Part shown: positions 36,178 to 45,709 of the stretch, in pieces
How the letters are laid out: the number at the start of each line of letters is the position of its first letter
Position numbering within the stretch: position 1 is the stretch's first letter
NCBI RefSeq assembly: GCF_003837805.1
Contig: NZ_RQIT01000004.1
Span: forward strand, 186,001 to 250,000
Length of the DNA stretch: 64,000 nt
Direction: 5' to 3'
Source of the DNA: Bradyrhizobium sp. RP6
Lineage (GTDB): Bacteria > Pseudomonadota > Alphaproteobacteria > Rhizobiales > Xanthobacteraceae
The notes under the pieces: generated by a model
The model's input: only the letters and a program-made list of their open reading frames with translations
Told to the model about the DNA's origin: nothing
The model's database searches: none
Position numbers and translations under genes: made by a program

Positions 36178-38106
36178 GTGAACGCATACAGTAAGACGCC
36201 GCTTCTCGACACCATCCGGACGCCGGAAGACCTGCGCAAGCTCAAGGTCGAGCAGGTTCGCCAGGTCGCCGACGAGCTGCGGCAGGAGACCATCGATGCC
36301 GTTTCGGTGACCGGCGGTCATTTCGGCGCGGGCCTCGGCGTGGTCGAGCTCACCACCGCGATCCACTACGTATTCGACACGCCGCGCGACCGGCTGATCT
36401 GGGACGTCGGCCACCAGGCCTATCCGCACAAGATCCTCACTGGCCGGCGCGACCGCATCCGCACGCTTCGCACCGGCGGCGGCTTGTCCGGCTTCACCAA
36501 GCGCAGCGAGAGCGATTACGATCCGTTCGGGGCGGCGCATTCCTCAACCTCGATCTCCGCCGGCCTCGGCATGGCCGTGGCGCGCGACCTCTCCGGCGGC
36601 ACCAACAACGTTATCGCCGTGATCGGTGACGGCGCGATGTCGGCTGGCATGGCCTATGAGGCCATGAACAATGCGGGTGCGATGAACTCGCGCCTGATCG
36701 TCATCCTCAACGACAACGACATGTCGATCGCGCCGCCGGTCGGCGCCATGAGCGCCTATCTGTCGCGCCTCTACTCCGGCAAAACCTATCGCACCTTGCG
36801 CGATGCGGCCAAGCAGATCAACAAGCGTCTTCCCAAGATCCTCGCCAACCGCGCCAACCGCGTCGAGGAATATTCCCGCGGCTTCATGATGGATGGCGGC
36901 ACGCTGTTCGAGGAGCTCGGCTTCTACTATGTCGGCCCGATCGACGGCCACAACCTCGACCATCTTCTGCCGGTGCTCAAGAACGTCCGCGACATGGAAG
37001 AAGGCCCCATCCTGGTCCACGTCGTGACGCAGAAGGGCAAGGGCTATGGCCCGGCGGAAGCTTCCGCCGACAAGTACCACGCCGTCGTCAAGTTCGACGT
37101 CGCGACCGGCACCCAGGCCAAGGCCAAGCCGAATGCGCCGGCCTACCAGAACGTGTTCGGCCAGAGCCTTGTCAAGGAAGCGCAGAAGGACGACAAGATC
37201 GTCGCCATCACCGCGGCGATGCCGTCGGGCACCGGCGTCGACATCTTCAACAAGGCCTTCCCCGACCGCACCTTCGACGTCGGCATCGCCGAGCAGCACG
37301 CGGTGACCTTTGCCGCCGGTCTTGCGACCGAAGGCTACAAGCCGTTCTGCGCGATCTACTCGACCTTCCTGCAACGCGGCTACGACCAGATCGTGCATGA
37401 CGTCGCGATCCAGAGCCTGCCCGTCCGCTTCGCCATCGACCGCGCCGGCCTCGTCGGCGCCGACGGCGCGACCCATGCCGGCTCGTTCGACAACGCCTAT
37501 CTCGGCTGCCTGCCCAACATGGTGATCATGGCGGCGGCGGATGAGGCCGAACTCGTGCACATGGTGGCGACCCAGGTCGCGATCGACGACCGTCCGAGCT
37601 CGCTGCGCTACCCGCGTGGCGAAGGCCGCGGCGTCGAGATGCCCGATGTCGGCGTTCCGCTCGAGATCGGCAAGGGCCGCATGATCCGCCAGGGCAGCAA
37701 GATCGCCCTGCTCTCCTTCGGCACGCGTCTTGCCGAATGCGAGAAGGCCGCCGACGAGCTTGCCGCCCACGGGCTGTCGACCACGATCGCGGATGCGCGA
37801 TTCATGAAGCCGCTAGATACCGAGCTGGTACTCAAGCTCGCGCGCGACCATGAGATCCTGATCACGATCGAAGAAGGCTCGATCGGTGGCTTCGGCTCGC
37901 ATGTCGCGCAGTACCTGACCGATCAGGGCGCGCTCGACACCGGCATGCTCAAGTTCCGCGCGATGGTGCTGCCCGACGTGTTCCAGGACCACGACACGCC
38001 CGCCGCGATGTACGCCCGCGCCGGTCTCGATGCCAAGGGCATCGTCGCCAAGGTGTTCGAGGCGCTCGGCAAGGACGTCAAGGCCGAGACGGTCAAGCTG
38101 GCTTGA
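36178..38106 (+). CDS. dxs: 1-deoxy-D-xylulose-5-phosphate synthase
   Basis: 642 residues from the GTG at 36178 ([13 protein letters not shown]); a TTG at 36166 adds four residues. It is a thiamine-diphosphate transketolase-like enzyme: [18 protein letters not shown] and the following NDNDMSI form the TPP/Mg site; [17 protein letters not shown] carries the catalytic Glu of the pyrimidine domain; ERGAxH-type substrate contacts appear as [15 protein letters not shown]. It condenses pyruvate and glyceraldehyde-3-phosphate to DXP, the first step of the MEP isoprenoid route, and also feeds thiamine and pyridoxal synthesis. It is followed by a repeat element and the deoxyribosyltransferase gene. 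Confidence 0.97.
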   Translation: MNAYSKTPLLDTIRTPEDLRKLKVEQVRQVADELRQETIDAVSVTGGHFGAGLGVVELTTAIHYVFDTPRDRLIWDVGHQAYPHKILTGRRDRIRTLRTGGGLSGFTKRSESDYDPFGAAHSSTSISAGLGMAVARDLSGGTNNVIAVIGDGAMSAGMAYEAMNNAGAMNSRLIVILNDNDMSIAPPVGAMSAYLSRLYSGKTYRTLRDAAKQINKRLPKILANRANRVEEYSRGFMMDGGTLFEELGFYYVGPIDGHNLDHLLPVLKNVRDMEEGPILVHVVTQKGKGYGPAEASADKYHAVVKFDVATGTQAKAKPNAPAYQNVFGQSLVKEAQKDDKIVAITAAMPSGTGVDIFNKAFPDRTFDVGIAEQHAVTFAAGLATEGYKPFCAIYSTFLQRGYDQIVHDVAIQSLPVRFAIDRAGLVGADGATHAGSFDNAYLGCLPNMVIMAAADEAELVHMVATQVAIDDRPSSLRYPRGEGRGVEMPDVGVPLEIGKGRMIRQGSKIALLSFGTRLAECEKAADELAAHGLSTTIADARFMKPLDTELVLKLARDHEILITIEEGSIGGFGSHVAQYLTDQGALDTGMLKFRAMVLPDVFQDHDTPAAMYARAGLDAKGIVAKVFEALGKDVKAETVKLA

Positions 38107-38115
38107 GCTGGTCCA

Positions 38116-38250
38116 CCTCTCCCGCTTGCGGGAGAGGTCGACGCGAAGCGTCGGGTGAGGGCTTTCGCCTCTTGGGGGTTCTCGCTTGCGGAGACATGCT
38201 CTCCCCAACCCTGCCCCGCAGGCGGGGGAGGGAGCGTAGCTCCCACCGTG
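38116..38250. repeat. Intergenic palindromic repeat cluster after dxs
   Basis: CCTCTCCCGC and GCGGGAGAGG (38116-38125, 38128-38137) form a tight stem, and a second related GC-rich hairpin lies around CTCCCC ... GGGGAG (38200-38232). This style of CTCTCCC-rich intergenic repeat is widespread in rhizobia. The first stem may help end dxs transcription. Confidence 0.6.
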
Positions 38251-38287
38251 GCGCACACTTCGGTTCAAAATCCTTCGGCTTCACGTC

Positions 38288-38842
38288 ATGAAAATCTACC
38301 TGGCAGGCCCTGACGTGTTCCTGCCGGACGCGGTCGAGATCGGCCGGCAGAAGGTCGCGATCTGCGCGGCGCACGGGCTCACCGGCCTCTATCCCCTCGA
38401 CAATGAGATCGACCTTTCCGCGCCCGACGTTTCACGCCAGATCTTTTGCGGCAACGAGGCGATGATGGAGGCGGCCGACGCCATCATTGCCAATCTCACG
38501 CCGTTCCGGGGCGCCGGCGCCGATCCCGGTACCGTCTACGAGCTCGGCTACATGGCCGGGCGCCACAAATTCTGCCTCGCCTATTCCAACGACGGCGCCG
38601 TCTATTCCGACCGCGTCGGCCGCTTCATGGCCGTGACGTCCGAGGACGGACAGCTGATCGATGCACAGGGGCTGATAGTCGAGGACTTTGGCCTCGTCGA
38701 CAACCTCATGATGATCCATGCGCTGGAGCTGCACGGCTGTCCGCTGGTAACACCGGCCACGATGCCGATCGACGTCTGGCACGATCTCGCCGCGTTCGAG
38801 ACTTGCGTCCGGATGGCGGCCGCGCGATTGATCGCTACATAA
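38288..38842 (+). CDS. Nucleoside 2-deoxyribosyltransferase-like protein
   Basis: 184 residues. MKIYLAGPDVFLPDA at the N-terminus, ADAIIANLTPFRGAGADPGT and a conserved VYELGYMAG (Glu likely the nucleophile) are the family marks. It transfers or hydrolyses the deoxyribosyl group of nucleosides or nucleotides, a salvage or house-cleaning role. It lies between dxs and tlyA, all on the plus strand, but separated from dxs by a repeat. Confidence 0.88.
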   Translation: MKIYLAGPDVFLPDAVEIGRQKVAICAAHGLTGLYPLDNEIDLSAPDVSRQIFCGNEAMMEAADAIIANLTPFRGAGADPGTVYELGYMAGRHKFCLAYSNDGAVYSDRVGRFMAVTSEDGQLIDAQGLIVEDFGLVDNLMMIHALELHGCPLVTPATMPIDVWHDLAAFETCVRMAAARLIAT

Positions 38843-38869
38843 GCTCTTCAGTCGTCGTTCGGAGATCCG

Positions 38870-39604
38870 ATGTCCCCTCCCCGCAAGCGCGCGGATGTCC
38901 TGCTGGTCGAGCGCGGCTTGTTCGAGAGCCGGGCGCGGGCACGCGCGGCCATCGAAGCCGGGCTCGTCACGGCCGACGACAAGCAGGTTTCAAAGCCATC
39001 GGAGACGATCGCCGAGGATGCGGTGATCCAGGCCGAGCCTGCGCATCCCTACGTCTCCCGCGGCGGCGTCAAGCTCGCCGGCGCGCTGGAGCGCTATCCA
39101 ATCGAAATCGAGGACCACGTCTGCCTCGACGTCGGCGCCTCCACAGGAGGCTTCACCGAGGTGCTGCTGGCGAACGGTGCGAGCCTGGTGTTCGCGATCG
39201 ATGTCGGCAGCAGCCAGTTGCACGGCTCGCTGCGCGATCATCCCAGGATCGTGTCGATGGAGGAGACCGACATTCGCAGCTATGAGGGCAAGCGACTGCC
39301 GGCGCGGCCCGATGTCGTCGTGATCGACGTCAGCTTCATTTCGCTGAAGGCGGTGCTGCCGGTGGCGCTGTCGCTGGCGGCCGCGTCGATGAGCCTGCTG
39401 GCGCTGATCAAGCCGCAATTCGAGGCGGATCGGAAGCACAACAAGAAGGGGATCATCCGCGACACCGCCGTTCACCGGGAGATCTGCGACGACATCGCAG
39501 CCTTTGCCGCGTCGCTCGGCTGCACCGACATCGAGATATTCCCCTCGCCGATCACGGGCGGCGACGGCAATATCGAATTCTTCCTCGGGGCCCGCCGTGG
39601 TTGA
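38870..39604 (+). CDS. tlyA: TlyA-family rRNA 2'-O-methyltransferase (S4 + FtsJ-like)
   Basis: 244 residues. An S4 RNA-binding domain at the N-terminus ([20 protein letters not shown]) is joined to a Rossmann methyltransferase with the SAM loop [16 protein letters not shown] and a VDVSFISLK motif. Family members methylate the 2'-OH of cytidines in 16S and 23S rRNA; some were once called haemolysins. Its stop lies 8 bp inside the next gene, so expression with rlmD is coupled. Confidence 0.92.
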   Translation: MSPPRKRADVLLVERGLFESRARARAAIEAGLVTADDKQVSKPSETIAEDAVIQAEPAHPYVSRGGVKLAGALERYPIEIEDHVCLDVGASTGGFTEVLLANGASLVFAIDVGSSQLHGSLRDHPRIVSMEETDIRSYEGKRLPARPDVVVIDVSFISLKAVLPVALSLAAASMSLLALIKPQFEADRKHNKKGIIRDTAVHREICDDIAAFAASLGCTDIEIFPSPITGGDGNIEFFLGARRG

Positions 39605-40844
39605 GCGCCTCAAGATCGACCATGTCGGCCATCGCGGTGACGGCGTCTGCCACGACGCCGGCGAAGCAATCTATGTGCCCTATACGCTCGGCGGCGAGAC
39701 CGTTGAGGTCGATCACGTCCCGGGCCATCATCCCGACCGCCGCAAGCTGCTCGCGGTTGAGGTCGCAAGTCCCGAACGCGTCGAGCCATTCTGTCCGCAT
39801 TTCGGCGTCTGTGGCGGCTGCGCCATCCAGCATTGGGCGGCTGAATCGTATCGCGCCTGGAAACGCAATATCGTGGTGGAAACGCTGGCGCAGGCCGGCA
39901 TTGATTGCGAGGTGGCGCCGCTGGTCGACGCCCACGGTGCCGGTCGCAGGCGCATCACGCTGCACGGCCGGTTTGGCACGCATGACATCCTCAAGGTCGG
40001 CTTCTCGGCTGCGAGCTCACACGACGTCATCCCGATCCATCGCTGCCCGATCCTCGATCCCGCGCTCGAGGGGGCGCTCGACGCTGCCTGGGCGCTGGCC
40101 GAGCCGCTGACGTCGAAGATGCCGGTGACCAAGCCATTGGACATCCAGGTCACCGCCACCGCAAACGGCCTCGATATCGACGTGCGCGGCTCCGGCCCGC
40201 TGCCGACACCGCTGGTCACGGCGCTGTCCCGCGTCGCCGAGCAACACCGCCTGGCGCGGCTGACGCGGCATGGCGAGCTGGTGCTGCAACGCCTGCCGCC
40301 GACGGTGACGATGGGTCGCGCCGAGGTGACGCTGCCGCCCGGCTCGTTCCTGCAGGCGACGGTGGCGGGCGAAGAAGCGCTCGCCAAATTGGTCGCCGAG
40401 CGCATCGGCAAGGCCAAGGAGGTCGCCGATCTCTTCTGCGGTGTCGGCCCGTTCGCCCTGCGGCTTGCCGAGAAGGCCCGCATCACGGCCTATGACAGCG
40501 ACGCCGGCGCCGTCGCGGCTCTTGCGAAGGCTGCGCGCACACCGGGCCTGAAGCCGATCAGGTGCGAGCCGCGCGATCTGTTCCGCCGCCCCCTGGTGCC
40601 GCCGGAGCTGCGCGACTTCGACGCGGTGGTGTTCGACCCGCCGCGCCAGGGCGCGCAGGCTCAGGCGCTCAAGCTCGCCGCGAGCAAGGTACCCGTCGTG
40701 ATCGCGGTGTCCTGCAACGCCGCGACCTTCGCCCGCGACGCGCGGCTGCTGATCGACGGCGGCTATCGGCTGGAGGCGGTGGTGCCGGTCGATCAGTTCC
40801 GCCACACGCCGCATGTGGAGCTGGTGGCGCGGTTCGCGCGATAG
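39597..40844 (+). CDS. TrmA/RlmD-family 23S rRNA (uracil-5) methyltransferase
   Basis: 415 residues from a GTG at 39597, overlapping tlyA by 8 bp. The N-terminal TRAM-like domain is followed by [15 protein letters not shown], an iron-sulphur Cys set. The C-terminal Rossmann domain carries [13 protein letters not shown] (SAM), [10 protein letters not shown] and [12 protein letters not shown] with the nucleophilic Cys. It makes 5-methyluridine in 23S rRNA, as RlmC/RlmD do; which uridine cannot be told. Followed by a short gap and an Acg-like gene. Confidence 0.92.
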   Translation: MVERLKIDHVGHRGDGVCHDAGEAIYVPYTLGGETVEVDHVPGHHPDRRKLLAVEVASPERVEPFCPHFGVCGGCAIQHWAAESYRAWKRNIVVETLAQAGIDCEVAPLVDAHGAGRRRITLHGRFGTHDILKVGFSAASSHDVIPIHRCPILDPALEGALDAAWALAEPLTSKMPVTKPLDIQVTATANGLDIDVRGSGPLPTPLVTALSRVAEQHRLARLTRHGELVLQRLPPTVTMGRAEVTLPPGSFLQATVAGEEALAKLVAERIGKAKEVADLFCGVGPFALRLAEKARITAYDSDAGAVAALAKAARTPGLKPIRCEPRDLFRRPLVPPELRDFDAVVFDPPRQGAQAQALKLAASKVPVVIAVSCNAATFARDARLLIDGGYRLEAVVPVDQFRHTPHVELVARFAR

Positions 40845-40953
40845 GCTGCGAACTCCCAATCGAGCGGGCAATCTTGACACCAGTCAAGCGCTCTGCCGTT
40901 CGCTGACGCTAGTCTAAAAGCGTCCTGTGCAATTGAACGCGGAGCGGACGTTC

Positions 40954-42033
40954 GTGATTGACCGACGACAATTCATAGCGACTGCGCTCGGGCTTTCCGC
41001 GACGGCCGTCGCGGGCCCTTCTGCCGCAGCCGCGGCGAAAACCTATGACGAAGCGGTAAAGTCGTCACGGGCTCCGCTGCAAGCTGCGCCGAGGGATCGC
41101 GAGCTCGTGCGCTTTGCCACTCTCGCGGCCAACAGCCACAACACCCAACCGTGGATCTTCTCGGTTCGCGGCAATGTCATCGCGATCGCGCCTGACCTCA
41201 CGCGCCGCTGTCCGGCCGTCGATCCGGACGATCATCATCTCTTCGTCAGCCTCGGCTGTGCCGCCGAAAACCTCATCCTCGCCGCGTCCACGCTGGGTTG
41301 GCACGCCGATGCGGCCGTCGACGGCGATCGCATCGTGATCACGCTCGAGGAAGGCCCGCAGGACACATCGGCATTGGCGGCCGCGATTCCGCTCAGGCAA
41401 TGCACCCGCGCTGCGTTCGACGGCAGGCCGGCCGCACCGGAGACATTGCGTCGGCTCGAGGATGCCTGTCGCGAACCGAACGTCGCTGCGATCCTGATGA
41501 CCGAACGCGCCGCGATCGCTGGGGTCACCGACTACGTACTCGAAGGCAATTCGGCGCAAATGCACGACAAGGCCTTCATGCGCGAGCTCGTCAGCTGGAT
41601 TCGCTTCAACGAGGCGGAGGCAGTCGCGACCATGGATGGATTGTTCTCGCCAGCGTCTGGAAACCCCTCGCTGCCCTCATGGGTGGCGCGGCCGCTTCTG
41701 AAACTCTTCTTCACCGAGGGCGGCGAGAACAAGAAATACCGTGAAGAGCTCGAGAGCTCTGCGGGCGTCGTCGTGCTCGCTGCCGATCGCAGCGACAAGT
41801 CGCACTGGATCGCGGTCGGCCGCGCCTGCCAGCGTTTCGGTTTGCAGGCGACCGCGCTGGGGCTCAAATATTCCTTCATCAACCAGCCGGTCGAGGTAGC
41901 GGCGCTGCGGCAGCAATTCGGGGCCTCACTCGGCCTCGGCGAACGGCGTCCCGATATCGTGATGCGCTTCGGAACCGGTCCAGATCTGCCGAGATCGCTG
42001 CGGCGTCCGCCGGAGCTGGTGATGCAGTCCTAA
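40954..42033 (+). CDS. Acg/nitroreductase-like protein with Tat-type leader
   Basis: 359 residues from a GTG at 40954, chosen because GGAG (40941-40944) is 9 nt upstream and because the product then starts with a twin-arginine-like leader (IDRRQFIATALGLSATAVAG). The GTG at 40927 is less likely. The mature part has AANSHNTQPWIF and CTRAAFDGRPA, features of the Acg subfamily of FMN nitroreductases, which may sequester flavin. Export to the periplasm is inferred. Ends 4 bp into the convergent outer-membrane protein gene. Confidence 0.8.
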   Translation: MIDRRQFIATALGLSATAVAGPSAAAAAKTYDEAVKSSRAPLQAAPRDRELVRFATLAANSHNTQPWIFSVRGNVIAIAPDLTRRCPAVDPDDHHLFVSLGCAAENLILAASTLGWHADAAVDGDRIVITLEEGPQDTSALAAAIPLRQCTRAAFDGRPAAPETLRRLEDACREPNVAAILMTERAAIAGVTDYVLEGNSAQMHDKAFMRELVSWIRFNEAEAVATMDGLFSPASGNPSLPSWVARPLLKLFFTEGGENKKYREELESSAGVVVLAADRSDKSHWIAVGRACQRFGLQATALGLKYSFINQPVEVAALRQQFGASLGLGERRPDIVMRFGTGPDLPRSLRRPPELVMQS

Positions 42034-42629
42034 CGCTGAAGACCGCCCAGCACAGGCGACTCGCCGGGCAGCATCGACGAGTTGATGTCGCTGTCCATGC
42101 GGCCCGATTGCTGCTGGGTATAGCCGACCCCGAACGACAGGCTGAGGTTGGAGGTCGGCTTGAATTCGACACCCGCAAACCCGCCAAAGCCGGGCGCAGT
42201 GCTGGAGGTGAGCGGCGCAAGCGAGCTGCCGATACCGTTGCCGTACTTCAACGTGTTGAATCCGGCGAAGAACGTGACGGGCATGCCACCCGCGGTCTTG
42301 ACGTTATAGCCGAACTGCGTGCTGTCATAAGAGAGCGCGCTGAACTTGCCGACCGAGCCCGCCTGACTGAAGCCGCTCAAACCAAGATTGCCGTGCTGGC
42401 TGCCGACGAAGAATCCGTTCGCAGAGCTGTTGCGCCAATCAGCATCGCCGGCATTGAAGCTCGCGAAGTTGCCGTAGGTGTCGGAGCTCTGGCCGGCACC
42501 ACCACCGAGGCCGAAAGGTCCGCCGGGAATCCAATATCTCAGCGGCGAGACCTGCGCATGAACCGGCTCTCCGCCGAGGCAGAGCAGTGCGAGAGCTGCA
42601 AGAGCACATGAAAGTGCAGGTTTGAACAT
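42030..42629 (-). CDS. Putative outer-membrane beta-barrel protein
   Basis: 199 residues. A signal peptide (1-26, ending PVHAQ) is followed by a Gly/Asn/Phe-rich sequence with alternating hydrophobic strands (SLSFGVGYTQQQSG near the end; VTFFAGFNTLKYG in the middle), typical of small barrels in rhizobia. No catalytic motif. Divergent from the nucleotidyltransferase gene, sharing a short promoter region. Confidence 0.6.
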   Translation of the reverse strand: MFKPALSCALAALALLCLGGEPVHAQVSPLRYWIPGGPFGLGGGAGQSSDTYGNFASFNAGDADWRNSSANGFFVGSQHGNLGLSGFSQAGSVGKFSALSYDSTQFGYNVKTAGGMPVTFFAGFNTLKYGNGIGSSLAPLTSSTAPGFGGFAGVEFKPTSNLSLSFGVGYTQQQSGRMDSDINSSMLPGESPVLGGLQR

Positions 42630-42741
42630 TCAGATTACCGTCAACAATCCCTGCAAATTATACTCCTCGAACATCATCAATGCCAGTGGAGCGACGGCGC
42701 CGGGTGTCACGGCTGCAGGCCTCCCGAGGGAACTGCACCTG

Positions 42742-43587
42742 ATGCCGCACGATCCGTTGCTCGCCCGCCTGACATCCGTTCTTGCCGAGGTACCGGGCGT
42801 TCAGGCCGTCGTGCTCGGCGGCTCACGCGCGCGGGGCAGCGCGCATCCCTCGTCCGACTACGACATCGGCCTGTATTGCTCTGGTGCAGGCGCGCTCGAT
42901 ACGGATCGGCTCCTGACCGCCGCGAAGGACATCGCCGACGATCCCGGCGCTGCGACCGTAACGAGATATGGCGAATGGGGGCCATGGATCGTCGGCGGCG
43001 CATGGCTGTCGGTCGAGAGACAAAAGGTCGATCTGCTCTACCGTCACGCCGACGATGTCGAGCGAGTCATGATGGACTGCCGAAACGGTACGGTCCTCAT
43101 GGCCTACCAGCCCGGCCATCCACACGGCTTCTGCTCGGCAATCTGGATGGGCGAGATCGCATATTGTCAGCCTCTGCACGATCCGAAAGGCCTGATCGCG
43201 CGGCTCAAGACAATCGCGCTCCCCTATCCGGAGGATCTGGGCCGCGCCTTGTTGCGGCGCTTTCAATGGGAAATCCTGTTCAGCATCGACAATGCGGAAC
43301 TGGCGACAGCTCGCAACGAGCGGACCCACGTCGCGGGCTGCGTCTACAGAGCACTCTCGTGCATCGCGCAGGTGCTGTTTGCACTCAACCGTCGATATCT
43401 CATCAACGAAAAGGGCGCACTCATCGAGGCGGCCGGCTTGCCCCTCACGATTCCCCATCTGGTGGAACAGTCCGACGAAATCTGGCGGCTGATCGGAGAT
43501 GGCGGTTTGGCGCAGGCCTGCGCGGTCCTGCGGCAGGTCAATTGCCAATTGAAGGCGGTGATGCGATCCGGCGGGACGCCGCTGTGA
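42742..43587 (+). CDS. Nucleotidyltransferase-domain protein
   Basis: 281 residues from the ATG at 42742; the extension to 42622 is unlikely. VVLGGSRARGSAHPSSDYDI contains the pol-beta-type GS ... D-x-D nucleotidyltransferase site, with a later Asp in KVDLLYRHAD. The C-terminal part is helical, as in DUF4037-like and aminoglycoside-nucleotidyltransferase-like proteins. It would transfer a nucleotide to a small molecule or protein. No HEPN partner is adjacent. Tail-to-tail with the next gene. Confidence 0.8.
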   Translation: MPHDPLLARLTSVLAEVPGVQAVVLGGSRARGSAHPSSDYDIGLYCSGAGALDTDRLLTAAKDIADDPGAATVTRYGEWGPWIVGGAWLSVERQKVDLLYRHADDVERVMMDCRNGTVLMAYQPGHPHGFCSAIWMGEIAYCQPLHDPKGLIARLKTIALPYPEDLGRALLRRFQWEILFSIDNAELATARNERTHVAGCVYRALSCIAQVLFALNRRYLINEKGALIEAAGLPLTIPHLVEQSDEIWRLIGDGGLAQACAVLRQVNCQLKAVMRSGGTPL

Positions 43588-43591
43588 ACGG

Positions 43592-44227
43592 CTATACCGT
43601 CTTGTCGACGGACGACGACGAATCCGCCGGGGGATATTTCGTCACCGGCACCACGAATGATTTCGTGCCGACCTGGTAGATGACCTTCCCGTTCTTGCCG
43701 TCGTCGGTCGCGATCTGCGTCTGTCCGAACATGATGACGTTCTTGTAGACGATGCCGGTGCCCTGGCGGGTGATGCCGTCGGTGGTGACGCTGACCTGGG
43801 CTTCCTTGCCGTTGACGGAGAGCACCTTGAAGCTCGCGCTCTTGCCGTTGTCGCTGGAATAGCCGCCCCAGCTTCCCATGAGGCGGCTGTCGGAGGCCGG
43901 CGGCGCCTGCTTCTCGAGATTCGCGGTCTGCTTGCCAGCGCCGCCCACTGAGAACAGCAGCACCATACTCTTCCCGTCCTTGGTGCCGACCGTGACTCCG
44001 CCAAAGGTGATGAGCGTGCCCTTGACCTCGCCAAAGCCGCGCTCGGTGCGACCGTTATGCGTGTACTCGACCTGCGCCCGGGCACCGCGGATGTTCACGA
44101 CCTTGAAACCGACGGGCTGGTTGTTGCCCACCCAATTGCCCTTCCAGTCACCAACCAGAGCACTCTGGCGATACATCCGCTCGTTCGCGGGCGAAATCTG
44201 GTTAGTGCTCGAGGTGACGATGGCCAT
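43592..44227 (-). CDS. Hypothetical protein made of two internal repeats
   Basis: 211 residues from the ATG at 44227 (the frame to 44329 adds an unlikely leader). Two halves of about 75 residues match each other: LVGDWKGNWVGNNQPVGFKV ... GGVTVGTKDGKS and LMGSWGGYSSDNGKSASFKV ... GQTQIATDDGKN. Each looks like a beta-rich lipocalin- or barrel-like module. No signal peptide or catalytic motif. Function unknown. Confidence 0.7.
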   Translation of the reverse strand: MAIVTSSTNQISPANERMYRQSALVGDWKGNWVGNNQPVGFKVVNIRGARAQVEYTHNGRTERGFGEVKGTLITFGGVTVGTKDGKSMVLLFSVGGAGKQTANLEKQAPPASDSRLMGSWGGYSSDNGKSASFKVLSVNGKEAQVSVTTDGITRQGTGIVYKNVIMFGQTQIATDDGKNGKVIYQVGTKSFVVPVTKYPPADSSSSVDKTV

Positions 44228-44390
44228 GGTTTGCTCAAAGGCAGGTTGGACAACCCGCTTTCGTTCGTTCCAGCAATGTCGGGATGCTGACTGGAAACAG
44301 AAGGAAACAGTCTGATTAGGGCCCTGCACCAGTTAACGAGCAGTTAACACAACTGCTGGTTGGGATGGGCAAAAGGTCTCGGCGGAGGCG

Positions 44391-45260
44391 TTAACGTCCC
44401 CAGCGGTCGGACCAGATCTTCTCGCCAATCAGGCAGTTGACGCGCGGTTCCTTGTCGGCAACGCGCATCACGAAGCGCTCCGGCGTGCGGCCGGCGACTT
44501 CCATCAGCAGCTTGGTGCGGATCGCTTCCTTGAACTTGTCGCGGTCCTTGATCGTGATGACGAAGGAGCCGGGACCTCCGATGACGCAGTCCTCATAGTA
44601 TAAATCGAGATTGTCGATATCCATGGTCGAGTAGGACGGCTCCTTGACCATGATCGGCAGGCCATTGATGACGATGCCCTTCTCCAGGGCGGCATCGCGC
44701 GCGATCGTGACCGGACCGCCATTGTTGTTGGGACCGTCGCCGGAAATGTCGATGACGCGGCGCAAGCCCCGATAGGGATCCTCGTCGAACAGCGGCATCG
44801 CGAACGCGATTGCACCGGAGATCGAGGTCCGCGAGGCGCGCCGGATCGGCGTTTTCATGATCTCGGCGGCGACCGCGTCCGCCGTCTCCGGTCCGTCGAC
44901 CAGGCGCCAGGGGATGATGATCTTCTGGTCGCTGGAGGCAGCCCACTCGAAATAGGTCACCGCGATCCGGCCATTGGGGCCCAACTTCAGCGCCTGCAGA
45001 AACTCCTTCGACTGGATCGCCTGCGCATAGCCCTCGCGCTGGACCGCGAGTTCGTCAATGTCCATGGAGTAGGACACGTCGACCGCGAGGATCAGCTCGA
45101 CATCGACCGTCTGCGCGTCCTTGTCGGCGGCAAGCCGCTGCGATTGCGATCGACTCTTCGGCGCTTCGAATTTGGGTCCTGGTGCCGCGATGCCCGCGAC
45201 GTCCCCTCCGGCAAACATGCCGGCCACCAGCACAGCCCCGATCGAGAACAGCAAACGCAT
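44391..45260 (-). CDS. DUF1194 / von Willebrand factor A domain protein
   Basis: 289 residues with a signal peptide (1-26). ILAVDVSYSMDIDE is a complete MIDAS motif (D-x-S-x-S); VIDISGDGPNNNGG supplies further metal-site residues. DUF1194 proteins are periplasmic or secreted and bind protein partners; no enzymatic role is known. Single gene; about 260 bp of uncoded sequence separates it from the fluoride riboswitch. Confidence 0.85.
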   Translation of the reverse strand: MRLLFSIGAVLVAGMFAGGDVAGIAAPGPKFEAPKSRSQSQRLAADKDAQTVDVELILAVDVSYSMDIDELAVQREGYAQAIQSKEFLQALKLGPNGRIAVTYFEWAASSDQKIIIPWRLVDGPETADAVAAEIMKTPIRRASRTSISGAIAFAMPLFDEDPYRGLRRVIDISGDGPNNNGGPVTIARDAALEKGIVINGLPIMVKEPSYSTMDIDNLDLYYEDCVIGGPGSFVITIKDRDKFKEAIRTKLLMEVAGRTPERFVMRVADKEPRVNCLIGEKIWSDRWGR

Positions 45261-45523
45261 CGCGGTCTCCCGTCGTATGACGCGATGGTGACATGCAATT
45301 GCCTTGCCGCAAAGGCCGAAGATCGCTTGCGCTTCACATTCGAGTTAGGCATTTGCGTGCCGGCGCGAAACCGCCGCCGTGTTGCCGCGGCCGCGCCGCA
45401 GAAACACGGCCGATCCCGCGCAGCCTGGGGCGCGCGATGCGAGAACCGAAAACAACGAGGCGCGGGACAGAGCGCCCCGCCCACTTGTCCGGCCCGATTT
45501 CCATGCTAGGTTGGTCGAACAGA

Positions 45524-45588
45524 TGGGGATGGAGTCCCCCGAGAACCGCCCGGCGGTCGATGACCGTGGTGGGCTGATGACTCCTGCT
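45524..45588 (+). ncRNA. Fluoride riboswitch (crcB motif)
   Basis: The conserved aptamer is visible: GGGGATGGAGTCCCC (first stem with GATGG), GAGAACCGCC pairing with GGCGGT, and the end GGCTGATGACTCCTGC, which provides the pseudoknot and ligand-binding nucleotides. It lies directly upstream of an operon with two CrcB/Fluc genes and DUF190, which is strong functional support. A terminator follows at 45639-45659, so fluoride binding should switch transcription on. Confidence 0.93.
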
Positions 45589-45620
45589 CGAGGAGAGGCA
45601 ATCTCAAGGCCTCTGCCTTT

Positions 45621-45659
45621 GGCGGGAGCATGGACATACCCGCCGATGGCGGGTTTTTT
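45621..45659 (+). terminator. Attenuator of the fluoride operon (anti-terminator and terminator)
   Basis: CCCGCC-GAT-GGCGGG followed by TTTTTT (45639-45659) is an intrinsic terminator. GGCGGG at 45621-45626 can pair with the same CCCGCC, giving a competing anti-terminator. This explains how the riboswitch acts. Confidence 0.85.
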
Positions 45660-45709
45660 GTTGCCTTGTGACGAAGGCTCGCCGGCAAGCGCCAGGAGAA
45701 GACGAAGAC

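Noticed and set aside
36544..37770. 408-codon minus-strand frame opposite dxs
   Set aside because: Composition is that of an antisense shadow; dxs motifs run through the whole stretch.
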